Assembly: GCA_035549175.1 (NCBI GenBank)
Contig: DASZRL010000092.1
Location: forward strand, 73,584 to 137,583
Direction of reading: 5' to 3'
Length of the DNA: 64,000 nt
Origin: DASTSN01 sp035549175
GTDB lineage: Bacteria; Bacteroidota; Bacteroidia; Chitinophagales; Chitinophagaceae
Part shown: positions 35,457 to 44,338 of the stretch, one piece after another
Position numbering within the stretch: the stretch's first letter is position 1
Layout of the letters: the number at the start of each line of letters is the position of its first letter
Translations under genes and position numbers: made by a program
The notes under the pieces: model-generated
The model's database searches: none
What the model was told of the DNA's origin: nothing
The model's input: the letters and a program-made list of their open reading frames with translations, nothing else

Positions 35457-36092
35457 ATGAAAAAAATGTTCTTGCCGGTCATGTGGGTTGGCATGGCGTC
35501 CTGGGTTCTGGCCGGTTGCACCAAGGAACCGGTCAATCATCTTACGGAAGAGGAGACGCGCATCTACATCACCAACCATGACAGCACGGTCAGTTTTTCC
35601 GCCTTCCACACATTCAGCGTAGCCGATTCCGTGGCGGTAATCAACGATAATCAGTTTGTCCAACGGGACCAGAATGCTTTTGACCAGGCTTTTTTGGCCG
35701 CCCTGAAGACGCAGCTGCAGGCCAGGGGATTCACGCTGGTGGACAAAACCGCCAAGCCGGATCTGGGAATAAATGTCAGCCGGTTGTACAATAACTATAC
35801 GGGGCTGGTCAGCTATACTGACTATTACGGGGACTATTACGGGTACTGGGATCCTTACTATTGGGGCTACCCGGGCTATTCCTATTATTTTCCTACGTAT
35901 TACGGGGTGTATAATATTACCCAGGGCGGCCTGTCGGTTGACATGTTCGACCTGAAGGACGCTTCGGGGACCAACCAGCTGAAATATGTCTGGAACGGCC
36001 TGGTGCGCGGAGAGGGCCTGTTTAATCCTGCCAATGCCTCTCAGGAAGCGCAGGCCCTGCTGAGCCAGTCTGCTTACCTAAAAACAAACTGA
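35457..36092 (+). CDS. DUF4136 domain lipoprotein
   Basis: Lipoprotein of 211 residues (signal ending WVLAGC, Cys21). The fold matches DUF4136: an N-terminal part with FSAFHTFSVADSV, a helical segment (AFLAALKTQLQARGF) and C-terminal strands, interrupted by a long Tyr/Gly-rich insertion (about 120-155, YYGDYYGYWDPYYWGYPGYS and so on). Location is the outer membrane or periplasmic face; function unknown. It is followed 1 bp later by a barrel protein, with which it must be cotranscribed. Bacteroidota often keep this pair. Confidence 0.88.
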   Translation: MKKMFLPVMWVGMASWVLAGCTKEPVNHLTEEETRIYITNHDSTVSFSAFHTFSVADSVAVINDNQFVQRDQNAFDQAFLAALKTQLQARGFTLVDKTAKPDLGINVSRLYNNYTGLVSYTDYYGDYYGYWDPYYWGYPGYSYYFPTYYGVYNITQGGLSVDMFDLKDASGTNQLKYVWNGLVRGEGLFNPANASQEAQALLSQSAYLKTN

Positions 36093-36093
36093 T

Positions 36094-36744
36094 ATGCGGA
36101 AACGATTTGTTTTTCGGTCCCTGTCCAGGGCAGCCCACCCGGTTCTGCTGACCGTCCTGGCGGCGCTGGCAGGCCTGGCGGGCAATGCCCAGCAGGGACT
36201 GCTCCGACTCAACCTGGATTATGCCGTAGCCTTGCCTGCTGGTGCGTTCAGGGATGTGGTCAGTCACGGTTCATTCAGGGGGTTCGATGCTTCCCTGATG
36301 TATGGACTGAATGACCGCGTTTCCATTGGTTTCAACACGGGGTTCCAGGATTTTTACCAGAAATACCCCCGCCAGGTATATACTACCAGTGATGGCAGCG
36401 ACATTTCCGCGGTGGTCACCAATTCGGTCCAGGTGGTGCCCCTGATGGCCAAGGTACAATACCGACTGGGCTCATCCAGGGTCTGGCAGCCCTATGCCGG
36501 CCTGGCGGCGGGGGGATACTCGGTCCTTTACCGCCAATACCTCGGTGAGTTCGCCGGAAGCAATAACCGGTTCCGGTTCGGATTCCGGCCGGAACTGGGG
36601 ATCTATATCCCGTTCTCCGGTCAGGGCGAAAGCGGACTGACGATCAGCGGAGTTTATAATTACCTTCCTTTTCACTCGGCGGGCATCAGCAGCATGAACA
36701 GCTTCGGCATTCGCCTGGGGGCCAGTTTTCCCATACGGGAATAA
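36094..36744 (+). CDS. Outer membrane beta-barrel protein
   Basis: Protein of 216 residues with a signal peptide that ends near GNAQQ (about residue 31-33), preceded by a basic stretch. The rest has the strand pattern of an eight-strand outer membrane barrel (SIGFNTGFQDFYQ, VQYRLGSSRVWQPYAGLAAGGY) and ends IRLGASFPIRE. A porin/OmpA-barrel-like fold is likely, but the role is unknown. It is directly downstream of the DUF4136 lipoprotein. Confidence 0.8.
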   Translation: MRKRFVFRSLSRAAHPVLLTVLAALAGLAGNAQQGLLRLNLDYAVALPAGAFRDVVSHGSFRGFDASLMYGLNDRVSIGFNTGFQDFYQKYPRQVYTTSDGSDISAVVTNSVQVVPLMAKVQYRLGSSRVWQPYAGLAAGGYSVLYRQYLGEFAGSNNRFRFGFRPELGIYIPFSGQGESGLTISGVYNYLPFHSAGISSMNSFGIRLGASFPIRE

Positions 36745-36824
36745 CCTGTTTCCCGGATTAACCGGCCGACCGGGCCAGGCAGCCAGGAATCCCCTGAACC
36801 GGGAAGTCTTTGTACTTTCAGGTC

Positions 36825-37205
36825 ATGAAACTCTTTAACGTCTTCTTTTGCTTCGTATTCATTGTATTTGCCGGTTTGCAGTACAACGATCCGGATCCCT
36901 ACGTCTGGATGCCCATCTACCTGTATGCAGCCGTCCTATGCTGGCTTGCCTTCCGGGGTCGGTATTACCCGCGGGCCTACTGGCTGGGTATCGGCGTATA
37001 TGCCGCCTACGCCCTGTACAAGGTATTTGACCCTAACGGGCTTCTGGACTGGCTCCGGCTTCATCATGCGGAGAATATCGCTGAAACCATGAAGGCGGAG
37101 AAGCCCTGGATTGAAGAGACCCGGGAGTTCTTCGGCCTTGTGATTCTGATCGCCGTACTGGGGATAAACCTGCTGGCAGCAAAAAGAAAAAGCCGGACGG
37201 CCTGA
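36825..37205 (+). CDS. TMEM220-like membrane protein
   Basis: Protein of 126 residues with about four hydrophobic segments and the characteristic start LQYNDPDPYVWMPIYL shared by the transmembrane 220 family. ATG at 36825; TTG at 36810 is a weaker option. Function is unknown for the family. Its stop codon lies in the loop of the hairpin at 37189-37219. Confidence 0.85.
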   Translation: MKLFNVFFCFVFIVFAGLQYNDPDPYVWMPIYLYAAVLCWLAFRGRYYPRAYWLGIGVYAAYALYKVFDPNGLLDWLRLHHAENIAETMKAEKPWIEETREFFGLVILIAVLGINLLAAKRKSRTA

Positions 37206-37219
37206 GGCCATCCGGCTTT
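37189..37219. terminator. Hairpin terminator between convergent genes
   Basis: AAAGCCGGACGGCC, loop TGA, GGCCATCCGGCTTT: 13 of 14 pairs match. On the - strand it is followed by TTTTC and TTTTT, so it serves best the dehydrogenase gene that ends at 37241. On the + strand only a short T run follows. The loop is the stop codon of the TMEM220-like gene. Confidence 0.8.
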
Positions 37220-37240
37220 CGGATGATAGCATCCGGAAAA

Positions 37241-40200
37241 TTATTTCGCGTTGAACTGCAGCATGGCGACTCCCGCCTGGGCCTTTTCCCGGGGATCCCG
37301 GGGACGGGAAACGATAAACAGGGTGTGGAACTGCCGGTCAGTCACGGGGCTCACGGCCAGGTGAGCCATACCCCGCTGCTCTTTCTTGCCGGCCGGTGGC
37401 ATCAGGCTTCCTTTGCCCAGGAGCGGCCCATCCACCTTATCCAGGTGTATCTCAAATTCATAGCCGAATGCAGGGGCTTCCTGCCAACCGGCGATCACAT
37501 TCACAGAGGCCACCCCGCTCAGGTCGATACTATCCAGGGCAAACCAGCCTTCGGCGTTGGGAATGACCATATAGTTGGTCCCGTTAAAGCTGGCAACCGT
37601 ATAGGCTTTGCTCGGTTCCTTCCCGGAGAAGGTCAGGAAATTACTGCGCAGGGCCACGGAAGCCTCCCCGGTAAGGGCCTTGATATTATTTCCACCCTTA
37701 TCGGTGTAGCTGGCGGAAAGGACCAGGGCCGTGTTGGGCTTTTTATCCGATGCCGGTATGATCGAACCGGAGGCCGGAAGGGATTTCTTGATCGCTTCCT
37801 TGCTTCCCAGGGATAAAACCCACTGCACGATTTGCTGCAGGTCGGACTCCGGTACATTGGGATGGGCAGCCATGGCCACTTCGCCCCACACCCCGCTGCC
37901 TCCTTTCCGGATTTTCTGTACCAGGTAGCTCATCGCATTGGGATCCTTGCGGTATTTGTCAGCCACCAGGTTGAAGGCCGGCCCGATGGATTTTTCCGCT
38001 TCCTTGTGGCAGCCTTTGCAATCCAGGGATAGCATGATATTGCGGCCACTGATGGCGGCGGCTCCCTGTTGGTGCCCCATGGGGATAGCTGCCCTGTCAA
38101 ACCCTTCCAGGTAGTCGGCCGATACATACAGGTTGGCCGGATCGATGCGGGCCGAATCGGTGGGGTCGCTAACCTGTACCTGGTAGGAAAGGGGGTAGCC
38201 GGGCAGGTAGAAGGATTTGTTACCGCTCACTTCGATGCTGACCCGGGGCCGTTCATTCCCTGCGTAAACCGCCACGGGACTGCTCTTCCCGGCGGCGCCC
38301 TTGTCATCTTTCACCTCCACGCTGATCTGGAAGTCGCCCGGCTTATGGTAGGTATAGCTGATTGAGGGAGTCGTCGTTTCCTTCACCGTTCCGTCGCCAA
38401 ACGTCCAGGTATAGGTCATGGGATCGTTTTCCAGGTCGCGGGCATCGACGGTTGCTTTTACCGTAAAGGGAAGGATGCCCGAGGTCTTGTCCACGCTTAA
38501 CGAGGAGACCTGCGGGGCGAGGTTGCCACCATTATAATCGATGCGGGACAAACCGGCATCCTCGTTCTTGGCAAACCAGCCCGTACCGTACTCCAGCAGG
38601 TAAAGCTTGCCATCGGGACCTACTTCCATGTCGATGCAGTTGTTGAGCTTGACATGCTCCATGAATGGTTCCAGCTTGTCAAAATCCCCGTTCGGCAGCA
38701 TGGTCACAGCCTTGATCCAGCCGCGCATCCAGTCGTAAATGATCAGCTTCCCGTTATAGTAATCGGGCAGGCGCGTTTCCTTGGGATACAGGTCCGTGTA
38801 GTATACGGGTCCGGCCATAGCGGTCCGGCCCCCGCTGCCCAGGTCCGGGAAATCGGGCGAAACCGCATAAGGGTACCAGATGAAGGCCGGCTGGGCCGGC
38901 GGCAGTTCACGCAGCCCCGTGTTGTTGCGGGAGTCATTGATGGGGTGGGCCGGGTCGAAAGCCGGACCATTCTTACCCGTCGCGTAATCGTAGGCATGGT
39001 AGGCATAATTGTTACCCACAAAGAGCGGCCAACCGAAGTTACCTGCCTTGCGCGCCTGGTTCACCTCGTCGTATCCCCTGGGGCCGCGGGTATCCAGGCT
39101 GTCGGATCCGGCGTCCGGTCCCACTTCACCCCAGTACAGGAAGCTGTTTTTCTGGTCTACCGAGATCCGGTAGGGATTGCGGTCGCCCATGACGTAGATT
39201 TCCGGGCGGGTCTTGTCGGTACCCCGGGGAAACAGGTTCCCGTCGGGGATCTCATAGGTGCCATCCTCCTTGACGCGGATGCGCAGGATCTTACCGCGCA
39301 GGTCGTTGGTATTGCCTGCGGAACGACGGGCGTCATACTGCATGTGGCCGGGCAGGTCGTTTAACGGCGCAAAGCCGCTGTTCACATATTTAACCCCCGG
39401 CTCATCAAAAGGCGTGGAATTGTCGCCGGTTGACACGTAAAGCAGGCCGTCCGGACCGAAGGCGATCGAGCCGCCGGTATGACAGCAGATTTCGCGCTGG
39501 GCGCGTACGTCCAGGATGACTTTCTCGGATTTCAGGTCGATGGTGTCATTCTCCAGCGTGAACCGGGAAAGCCGGTTAACCGAGGTGTCGACGGGACTGT
39601 AGTATACATAGACCCAGTGATTTTTGGCGAACTGGGGATCCTTGCAGAGTCCCAGCAGGCCCTCTTCGGCATTCACTCCCGGCGTATGGGTCTTCCAGTA
39701 CACGTTCAGCAGGGCCACCTGTTTCACCTGCCGGGTGTCATTCTTGTAAAGGAGAAGCTCCCCGCGCCGCTGAGCCACGAGGATATCAAGGTTCGGAAGT
39801 ATGGTCATCTCGGTGGGTTCGAAGAACGTGCCCTGCACCAGGTTCACTTTGGTGAAGCGCTCTTCCAGCGGCGGCATCTGGGTATGCGCCTTGCTGAAAT
39901 CGAGTTCCCGGTTGTCGCCGATGGCATACTGGATGCCTCCGAGCAGGTGTTTGAGGTAGGTGGGATCGGAATACGCCTCATCCGTGTGGCCCAGTTCCGT
40001 ATAAAAGGCCCGTCCGCCGTCATAATCATGGTACCAGGCCATGGGGTGGAAGGCGCCGTTGGTACCGCCCTGGTAGGAGGACTCATCGATGGTCAGTAAC
40101 ACGTGGACATCGGGGTTCAGTTTCTTGAAATTGTACAATTCGTCCTTATGGCGCCAGACGGTGTCGGTGAAGAACCGGGTGGCCGGGAAATCCCGGTCAC

Positions 40201-40642
40201 GGATAATAAACCGGGCCTCCTGGGGCACAGGATGGCCGTTGAAATACCCGCCGACCAGCCGGCCGTACCAGCCCCAGTCATATTCGGTGTCCGTGGCCGC
40301 ATGCACGCCCACGAATCCGCCGCCAGCCTGGATAAAGCGTTCGAAGGCGGCTTCCTGGCGGTAATTCAGGACATCCCCTGTAGTACTCAGGAATATGACT
40401 GCTGCATACTTTTTCAGGGAATCCTCATTGAAAACATCGGCATTTTCGGTGGTGTCCACCTCAAAGCCGTTTTCCTGGCCGAGCTGCCGGATGGCGGCAA
40501 TCCCCTTGGGGATCGAGGCGTGGCGGAAACCGGTGGTCTTGGTAAAGACAAGCACGCGGGGTTTTCCGCTTCGCCGGTGACTGCAGGCGGCAAGCACCAG
40601 GACAAGAACGGTCGCAAAGAGAAATGGAAGGATTTTTTTCAT
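37241..40642 (-). CDS. Large lipoprotein: ThuA, sugar dehydrogenase, PKD and cytochrome c domains
   Basis: Exported lipoprotein of 1133 residues (lipobox LAACS, Cys20). Domains in order: ThuA-like (about 28-245; FTKTTGFRHASIP, GFVGVHAATDTEYDW, GHPVP), a PQQ-dependent glucose/sorbosone dehydrogenase-type six-bladed propeller (about 265-690; TEMTILPNLDILVAQRRGE, HTGGSIAFGPDGLLYVSTGDN, GDRNPYRI, EVGPDGKLYLLEYG), a PKD domain (about 710-790; YTWTFGDG), a monohaem cytochrome c with CKGCH near 874-878, and a C-terminal beta domain (about 975-1130) like a carbohydrate-binding module. Sugar oxidation with electrons passed to the haem is a reasonable reading; the sugar is unknown. ThuA-GSDH fusions are frequent in Bacteroidota. 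Confidence 0.9.
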   Translation of the reverse strand: MKKILPFLFATVLVLVLAACSHRRSGKPRVLVFTKTTGFRHASIPKGIAAIRQLGQENGFEVDTTENADVFNEDSLKKYAAVIFLSTTGDVLNYRQEAAFERFIQAGGGFVGVHAATDTEYDWGWYGRLVGGYFNGHPVPQEARFIIRDRDFPATRFFTDTVWRHKDELYNFKKLNPDVHVLLTIDESSYQGGTNGAFHPMAWYHDYDGGRAFYTELGHTDEAYSDPTYLKHLLGGIQYAIGDNRELDFSKAHTQMPPLEERFTKVNLVQGTFFEPTEMTILPNLDILVAQRRGELLLYKNDTRQVKQVALLNVYWKTHTPGVNAEEGLLGLCKDPQFAKNHWVYVYYSPVDTSVNRLSRFTLENDTIDLKSEKVILDVRAQREICCHTGGSIAFGPDGLLYVSTGDNSTPFDEPGVKYVNSGFAPLNDLPGHMQYDARRSAGNTNDLRGKILRIRVKEDGTYEIPDGNLFPRGTDKTRPEIYVMGDRNPYRISVDQKNSFLYWGEVGPDAGSDSLDTRGPRGYDEVNQARKAGNFGWPLFVGNNYAYHAYDYATGKNGPAFDPAHPINDSRNNTGLRELPPAQPAFIWYPYAVSPDFPDLGSGGRTAMAGPVYYTDLYPKETRLPDYYNGKLIIYDWMRGWIKAVTMLPNGDFDKLEPFMEHVKLNNCIDMEVGPDGKLYLLEYGTGWFAKNEDAGLSRIDYNGGNLAPQVSSLSVDKTSGILPFTVKATVDARDLENDPMTYTWTFGDGTVKETTTPSISYTYHKPGDFQISVEVKDDKGAAGKSSPVAVYAGNERPRVSIEVSGNKSFYLPGYPLSYQVQVSDPTDSARIDPANLYVSADYLEGFDRAAIPMGHQQGAAAISGRNIMLSLDCKGCHKEAEKSIGPAFNLVADKYRKDPNAMSYLVQKIRKGGSGVWGEVAMAAHPNVPESDLQQIVQWVLSLGSKEAIKKSLPASGSIIPASDKKPNTALVLSASYTDKGGNNIKALTGEASVALRSNFLTFSGKEPSKAYTVASFNGTNYMVIPNAEGWFALDSIDLSGVASVNVIAGWQEAPAFGYEFEIHLDKVDGPLLGKGSLMPPAGKKEQRGMAHLAVSPVTDRQFHTLFIVSRPRDPREKAQAGVAMLQFNAK

Positions 40643-40730
40643 CTGGCTTGTTTAAGAGTGTTATGGTGACAGGCATTAAAATTAAATCCTAATGGGGAAA
40701 CAGGCCAAAGAAAAAATCCCGCCGCGAAAC

Positions 40731-41282
40731 TCAGTTCAGCTGGGGGTCAATGGGAAAATTAATCATCATCTCATAATCACCCCCCAGCAGTTTCAGGGCT
40801 TCCTTCCAGGTCTCGGAGGAATCGGGATGGAAAAGCAGGCGGCGGGTCGCCTTCACCGTGAGCCAGGTTTTTTCAGCCATTTCTTCCTGGAGCTGGCCCG
40901 AACCCCAGCCTGAGTATCCGATGTAGAAGCGGATCTTGTTGATGTCGACTTGCCCCCGGCCGATGAGTTCCACGACGCGGTCAAATTCCCCGCCCCAGTA
41001 GACCCCCTGCATTACCTGGACGCCTCCGGGGATGGCATCCGGGTACTGGTGGAGGAAATGTATCGTGTCAACCTGGACCGGTCCTCCGTAGTAAAGCGGG
41101 ATGGGATACCCTTCCAGTTCAGGAATCAGTTCGTCCAGGGTGTTCTCGTAGCGGCGGTTCAGGACAAAGCCGAAACTGCCCTCCGGCTGGTGCTCACATA
41201 GAAATACCACCGAGCGAAGGAAGTTGGGATCTTTCAGAAAAGGATCCGCGATCAGCAGGATGCCGGGACCTGGGTCAATCAT
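40731..41282 (-). CDS. YqgE/AlgH family protein (UPF0301)
   Basis: Protein of 183 residues that matches the family: the start PGILLIADPFLKDPNFLRSVVFLCEHQPEGSFGFVLNR has the typical D-P-x-F-xRSVV, and later GGPV, YSGWGSGQLQEE and W are conserved. Function is unknown; in some bacteria it acts as a regulator. ATG at 41282. It lies 88 bp upstream of the large lipoprotein on the same strand. Confidence 0.95.
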   Translation of the reverse strand: MIDPGPGILLIADPFLKDPNFLRSVVFLCEHQPEGSFGFVLNRRYENTLDELIPELEGYPIPLYYGGPVQVDTIHFLHQYPDAIPGGVQVMQGVYWGGEFDRVVELIGRGQVDINKIRFYIGYSGWGSGQLQEEMAEKTWLTVKATRRLLFHPDSSETWKEALKLLGGDYEMMINFPIDPQLN

Positions 41283-41479
41283 ACCTACAAGGTACTGGGA
41301 AAATTTCTTGTGCCCAAACCCGGACCGGCCGCCGCAGACTGGACGGCCGGGATTGATAAACCTCTGTTAAATCCGCCTGCCCGGGGAGCGCCGGACGGGG
41401 CAACCCGGTACTAGCCGTTAATTTTGTCGTCCCTTACAAATCCGAAAACCCACTATCTTTCGGATTTTAAATCCTGGCT

Positions 41480-42826
41480 GTGAAAAAGACATTTCCGGTT
41501 ATAATTGTGCTGATCGGGTTATCGCTCCTGGGCATCATCATTATTCAGCTTTCCTGGCTGAATAATATGGTGCTGCTTCGTGCCGAACAGGTCAAACACA
41601 GCGTGGAAGATGCCTCCAAGGACGTAGCCGAAGAACTGGCCCAGCATAAGGGAAACTATTCCTTCAATAAGAACAAGATGTTCCCGGGCATTCAGCCCGA
41701 CGATTATTCGGTGGAAATTCTCAAGCCGGTTACGGTGGGGCAGCGGTTTACCACCGAGGAAATCCAGCACAGGCTGGAGGCCGCCATGCTGCATAACAAC
41801 CTGCGCAATGTGCAGTTTGAGTTCGGCCTGGCCACCCTGGACAAACGGGGCCTGATGAGCTACATGGAACGGCAGACCCGCAGCTTCCTGGTTGCTTACG
41901 AGGATAGCGTACACAATTTTTCCTACATCGTACCGTTGATTCCGCCCACGGGGAGCCCCGGTGAAAACCTGTCGCCGGACGAAATCCTGATCGTGGTTGT
42001 TCCCAATATCAAAAATATCGTGCTGCATTCGCTGGGCTGGCGCATTGCCACCTCCATCCTGTTTACCCTGGTCATCATTTCCGCGTTTTACCTCACCGTG
42101 CGCACCATGCTGCGCCAGAAAAAGCTGAGCGAAATCAAAAATGATTTCATCAACAACATGACCCATGAGTTCAAAACCCCGCTGGCTACCATATCCCTGG
42201 CGGTTGATGCCCTGAAGAACGACCGGGTCCGGGCAGACGTCCAGAAGATGAATTATTTCAGTACGATCATCAAGGAGGAAAACCAGCGGATGAACCGGCA
42301 GGTGGAAACGATCCTGAAGGCGGCCCTGATGGATAAACAGGAGGTGCAGTTGGTCCGAAAGCCCCTGCACGCGCACGAAGTGATCCGGGAAGTCGTGGAA
42401 AACTTTACGCTGCAGCTGGAGGAAAAAAAGGGCCGGGCCGACCTGCAGTTACAGGCTGAAAACGACGTGATTGACGCGGATGAAGTGCATTTTTCCAACC
42501 TGATTAACAATCTCATCGATAACTCCATCAAGTATGCCAAGGATCATGTCCCTCCGGAGATCCGCATAACGACCTCGGCCGATGACAGGAAACTCTCCAT
42601 TCGCCTGGAGGATAATGGAATTGGCATGAGCCGGGAAACGGTAAAGCGGATTTTCGAAAAATTCTACCGGGCTCACACGGGGAATATACATAATGTAAAG
42701 GGATTTGGCCTCGGACTGAGTTATGTCAAGTCTGTAGTGGAGGCCCATGGAGGAGACATTAAAGTCGAAAGCACCCTGGGCAAGGGCAGCCAGTTTACGA
42801 TCCAGTTACCCCTGAAACGGGCCTAG
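41480..42826 (+). CDS. Sensor histidine kinase without adjacent response regulator
   Basis: Membrane kinase of 448 residues: two hydrophobic segments (about 7-26 and 189-206) enclose a periplasmic sensor part, followed by the dimerisation helix with the phospho-acceptor H229 in NNMTHEFKTPLATI and a HATPase domain (N-box NLIDNSIKYA, G1 DNGIGM, F-box IFEKFYR, G2 GFGLGLSYV). It resembles the RprX group. No receiver-domain gene is near; the next gene (queA) is convergent. Start GTG 41480. A -7-like TAATTTTG occurs at 41419-41426. The last 4 bp overlap queA. Confidence 0.93.
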   Translation: MKKTFPVIIVLIGLSLLGIIIIQLSWLNNMVLLRAEQVKHSVEDASKDVAEELAQHKGNYSFNKNKMFPGIQPDDYSVEILKPVTVGQRFTTEEIQHRLEAAMLHNNLRNVQFEFGLATLDKRGLMSYMERQTRSFLVAYEDSVHNFSYIVPLIPPTGSPGENLSPDEILIVVVPNIKNIVLHSLGWRIATSILFTLVIISAFYLTVRTMLRQKKLSEIKNDFINNMTHEFKTPLATISLAVDALKNDRVRADVQKMNYFSTIIKEENQRMNRQVETILKAALMDKQEVQLVRKPLHAHEVIREVVENFTLQLEEKKGRADLQLQAENDVIDADEVHFSNLINNLIDNSIKYAKDHVPPEIRITTSADDRKLSIRLEDNGIGMSRETVKRIFEKFYRAHTGNIHNVKGFGLGLSYVKSVVEAHGGDIKVESTLGKGSQFTIQLPLKRA

Positions 42827-44058
42827 ATCCATTCCCGCACCCAGAGCAGGCTTCCGTCGCCATAGCTGAGGAACCGGTACTCGTTATCCAGGGCGTGATG
42901 GTATATAAGCCGCCAATCCTCTCCCACCAGGGCGGCGATCAGCAGCAGCAGCGTGGATTGCGGTTGGTGGAAATTGGTTATCAGTCCCTGCACCATCCGG
43001 CACCTGTATCCCGGAGCAATCAGTATGCGGGTTCGGGTGATCAGCCTGTCCCGGCCGGTACGGTCCAGCCAGTCCAGCAGGGCCTGCATGGATTGCCCCG
43101 GCGTGATATCCGTTTCGGCAGCCCCGTAGGGTTCCCATTGCCCCACTTCTATTTCCGGGGAATCCGGGTCCTTCAAAAGTTTACAGCCAATCCAGTACAG
43201 GCTCTCCAGGGTGCGCAGCGAGGTGGTACCGACCGCTACAACCGGCCGGCCCTGGGCGGCAAGCAGCCCGGCAATCGATGCCCGCGATACATCGATCCAT
43301 TCGGCGTGCATCGGGTGGTCCCCGACCTGGGTAACCTTAACGGGCTGAAAGGTTCCTGCGCCTACGTGCAGGGTGACGTAGCCGCAGTCTATACCCCGGG
43401 CTGCCAGGGTTTCCAGCAAATCCCCGGTAAAATGCAGGCCGGCCGTCGGAGCGGCCACAGAGCCTTCCCGGCTGGCATAAACGGTCTGGTAGCGTTCAGT
43501 ATCCGCCTTTTCGGCTGCACGTTTCAGGTAGGGAGGAAGGGGAATAACGCCTGCTTCATGCAAGAGTTCGGCAAAACTCCATGCCTGCGGCGTCCAGCTG
43601 AACTCAATGATGAAGCAATCCGGTCTTTTTTCCACGAACCGGGCTTCCAGTCTGCATTCCCCGGCGGTTGTCGTAAATTTTTTTTCCAGTACCTGCCCCG
43701 GTTTCCATTTGGAAGCACCTCCTACCAGGCAACACCACATGACAGCGGCCTGCTGCGCCATGCCCTGGGTAATATCTGCATACCGTTCGTGGGGTTCCAG
43801 GCAGAACAGTTCAATGGTTCCCCCGGTGGGCTTTTGAAAAAGTAGCCTGGCTTCCAGTACGCGCGTGTTATTGAAGACCAGCAGGGTTCCGTCCGGCAGG
43901 TGGTCCGGCAGCGCCCGATAGACGCTATCGTTGATTTGCCCGGCACGGTAGACCAGCAATTTGGAGTCATCCCGGCGCTCCAGGGGGTACCGGGCTATCC
44001 GTTGCTCCGGCAACGGGTAAGTAAAGTCTTCAATGCGGAGGTTTCTGGGATCTGTCAT
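42823..44058 (-). CDS. queA: S-adenosylmethionine:tRNA ribosyltransferase-isomerase
   Basis: Transfers the ribosyl part of SAM to preQ1 in tRNA to make epoxyqueuosine, a step of queuosine synthesis. From ATG 44058 it has 411 residues. Motifs: DFTYPLPEQRIARYPLERRDDSKLL, VFNNTRV, APTAGLHFT, VTLHVGAGTF, H in MHAE and NFHQPQSTLLLL. The length is greater than E. coli QueA (about 356) because of the clade-specific insert near residues 290-330. Start from 44088 is possible but less likely. Its 5' region borders the mraZ control region. Confidence 0.95.
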   Translation of the reverse strand: MTDPRNLRIEDFTYPLPEQRIARYPLERRDDSKLLVYRAGQINDSVYRALPDHLPDGTLLVFNNTRVLEARLLFQKPTGGTIELFCLEPHERYADITQGMAQQAAVMWCCLVGGASKWKPGQVLEKKFTTTAGECRLEARFVEKRPDCFIIEFSWTPQAWSFAELLHEAGVIPLPPYLKRAAEKADTERYQTVYASREGSVAAPTAGLHFTGDLLETLAARGIDCGYVTLHVGAGTFQPVKVTQVGDHPMHAEWIDVSRASIAGLLAAQGRPVVAVGTTSLRTLESLYWIGCKLLKDPDSPEIEVGQWEPYGAAETDITPGQSMQALLDWLDRTGRDRLITRTRILIAPGYRCRMVQGLITNFHQPQSTLLLLIAALVGEDWRLIYHHALDNEYRFLSYGDGSLLWVREWI

Positions 44059-44132
44059 AACACAACCAACTGTTGTATCCGTAATCAAACTGTAAATATC
44101 CTAAATCCGGTCTAATCCTGGCTATTTTGAGC

Positions 44133-44253
44133 TTTTCCACAGAGAATTCACCTTAATTAACAGCTTATACACAGGTTATGGCTTTTCAAGCTGCTCACAC
44201 CACGTGAAACCCTTTACAGGCAAGCATTTTGCCCGGTCAATACCTGTGGATAA
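44133..44253. promoter_or_regulatory. Cluster of DnaA-box-like sites between queA and mraZ
   Basis: TTTTCCACA at 44133-44141, TTATACACA at 44165-44173 and TGTGGATAA at 44245-44253, the last a perfect box in reverse. The interval contains TTAATTAA and is followed by A/T runs at 44251-44275. The sites face each other from both ends of about 120 bp. The most natural role is DnaA control of the division cluster; a role as an origin needs other evidence. Confidence 0.5.
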
Positions 44254-44269
44254 AATAAAAACTCAAAAA

Positions 44270-44310
44270 TTTGTTTCCTTAGTGGGAAAAAGTGTTATTT
44301 TGTGTTAATT
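44270..44310 (+). promoter_or_regulatory. mraZ promoter with three MraZ-type boxes
   Basis: Three GTG-centred boxes repeat with a 10-bp period: AGTGGGAAAA (44281), AGTGTTATTT (44291) and TGTGTTAATT (44301). They look like the direct repeats bound by MraZ in other bacteria (TGGG repeats in E. coli, AAAGTG-type in Mollicutes). They overlap a Bacteroidota-like promoter (TTTG at 44270-44273 and TTATTTTG at 44295-44302, about 21 nt apart), so MraZ would repress its own operon by covering the promoter. Confidence 0.7.
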
Positions 44311-44338
44311 TAGAAAGATTTGGTACAAAACCCTGATA

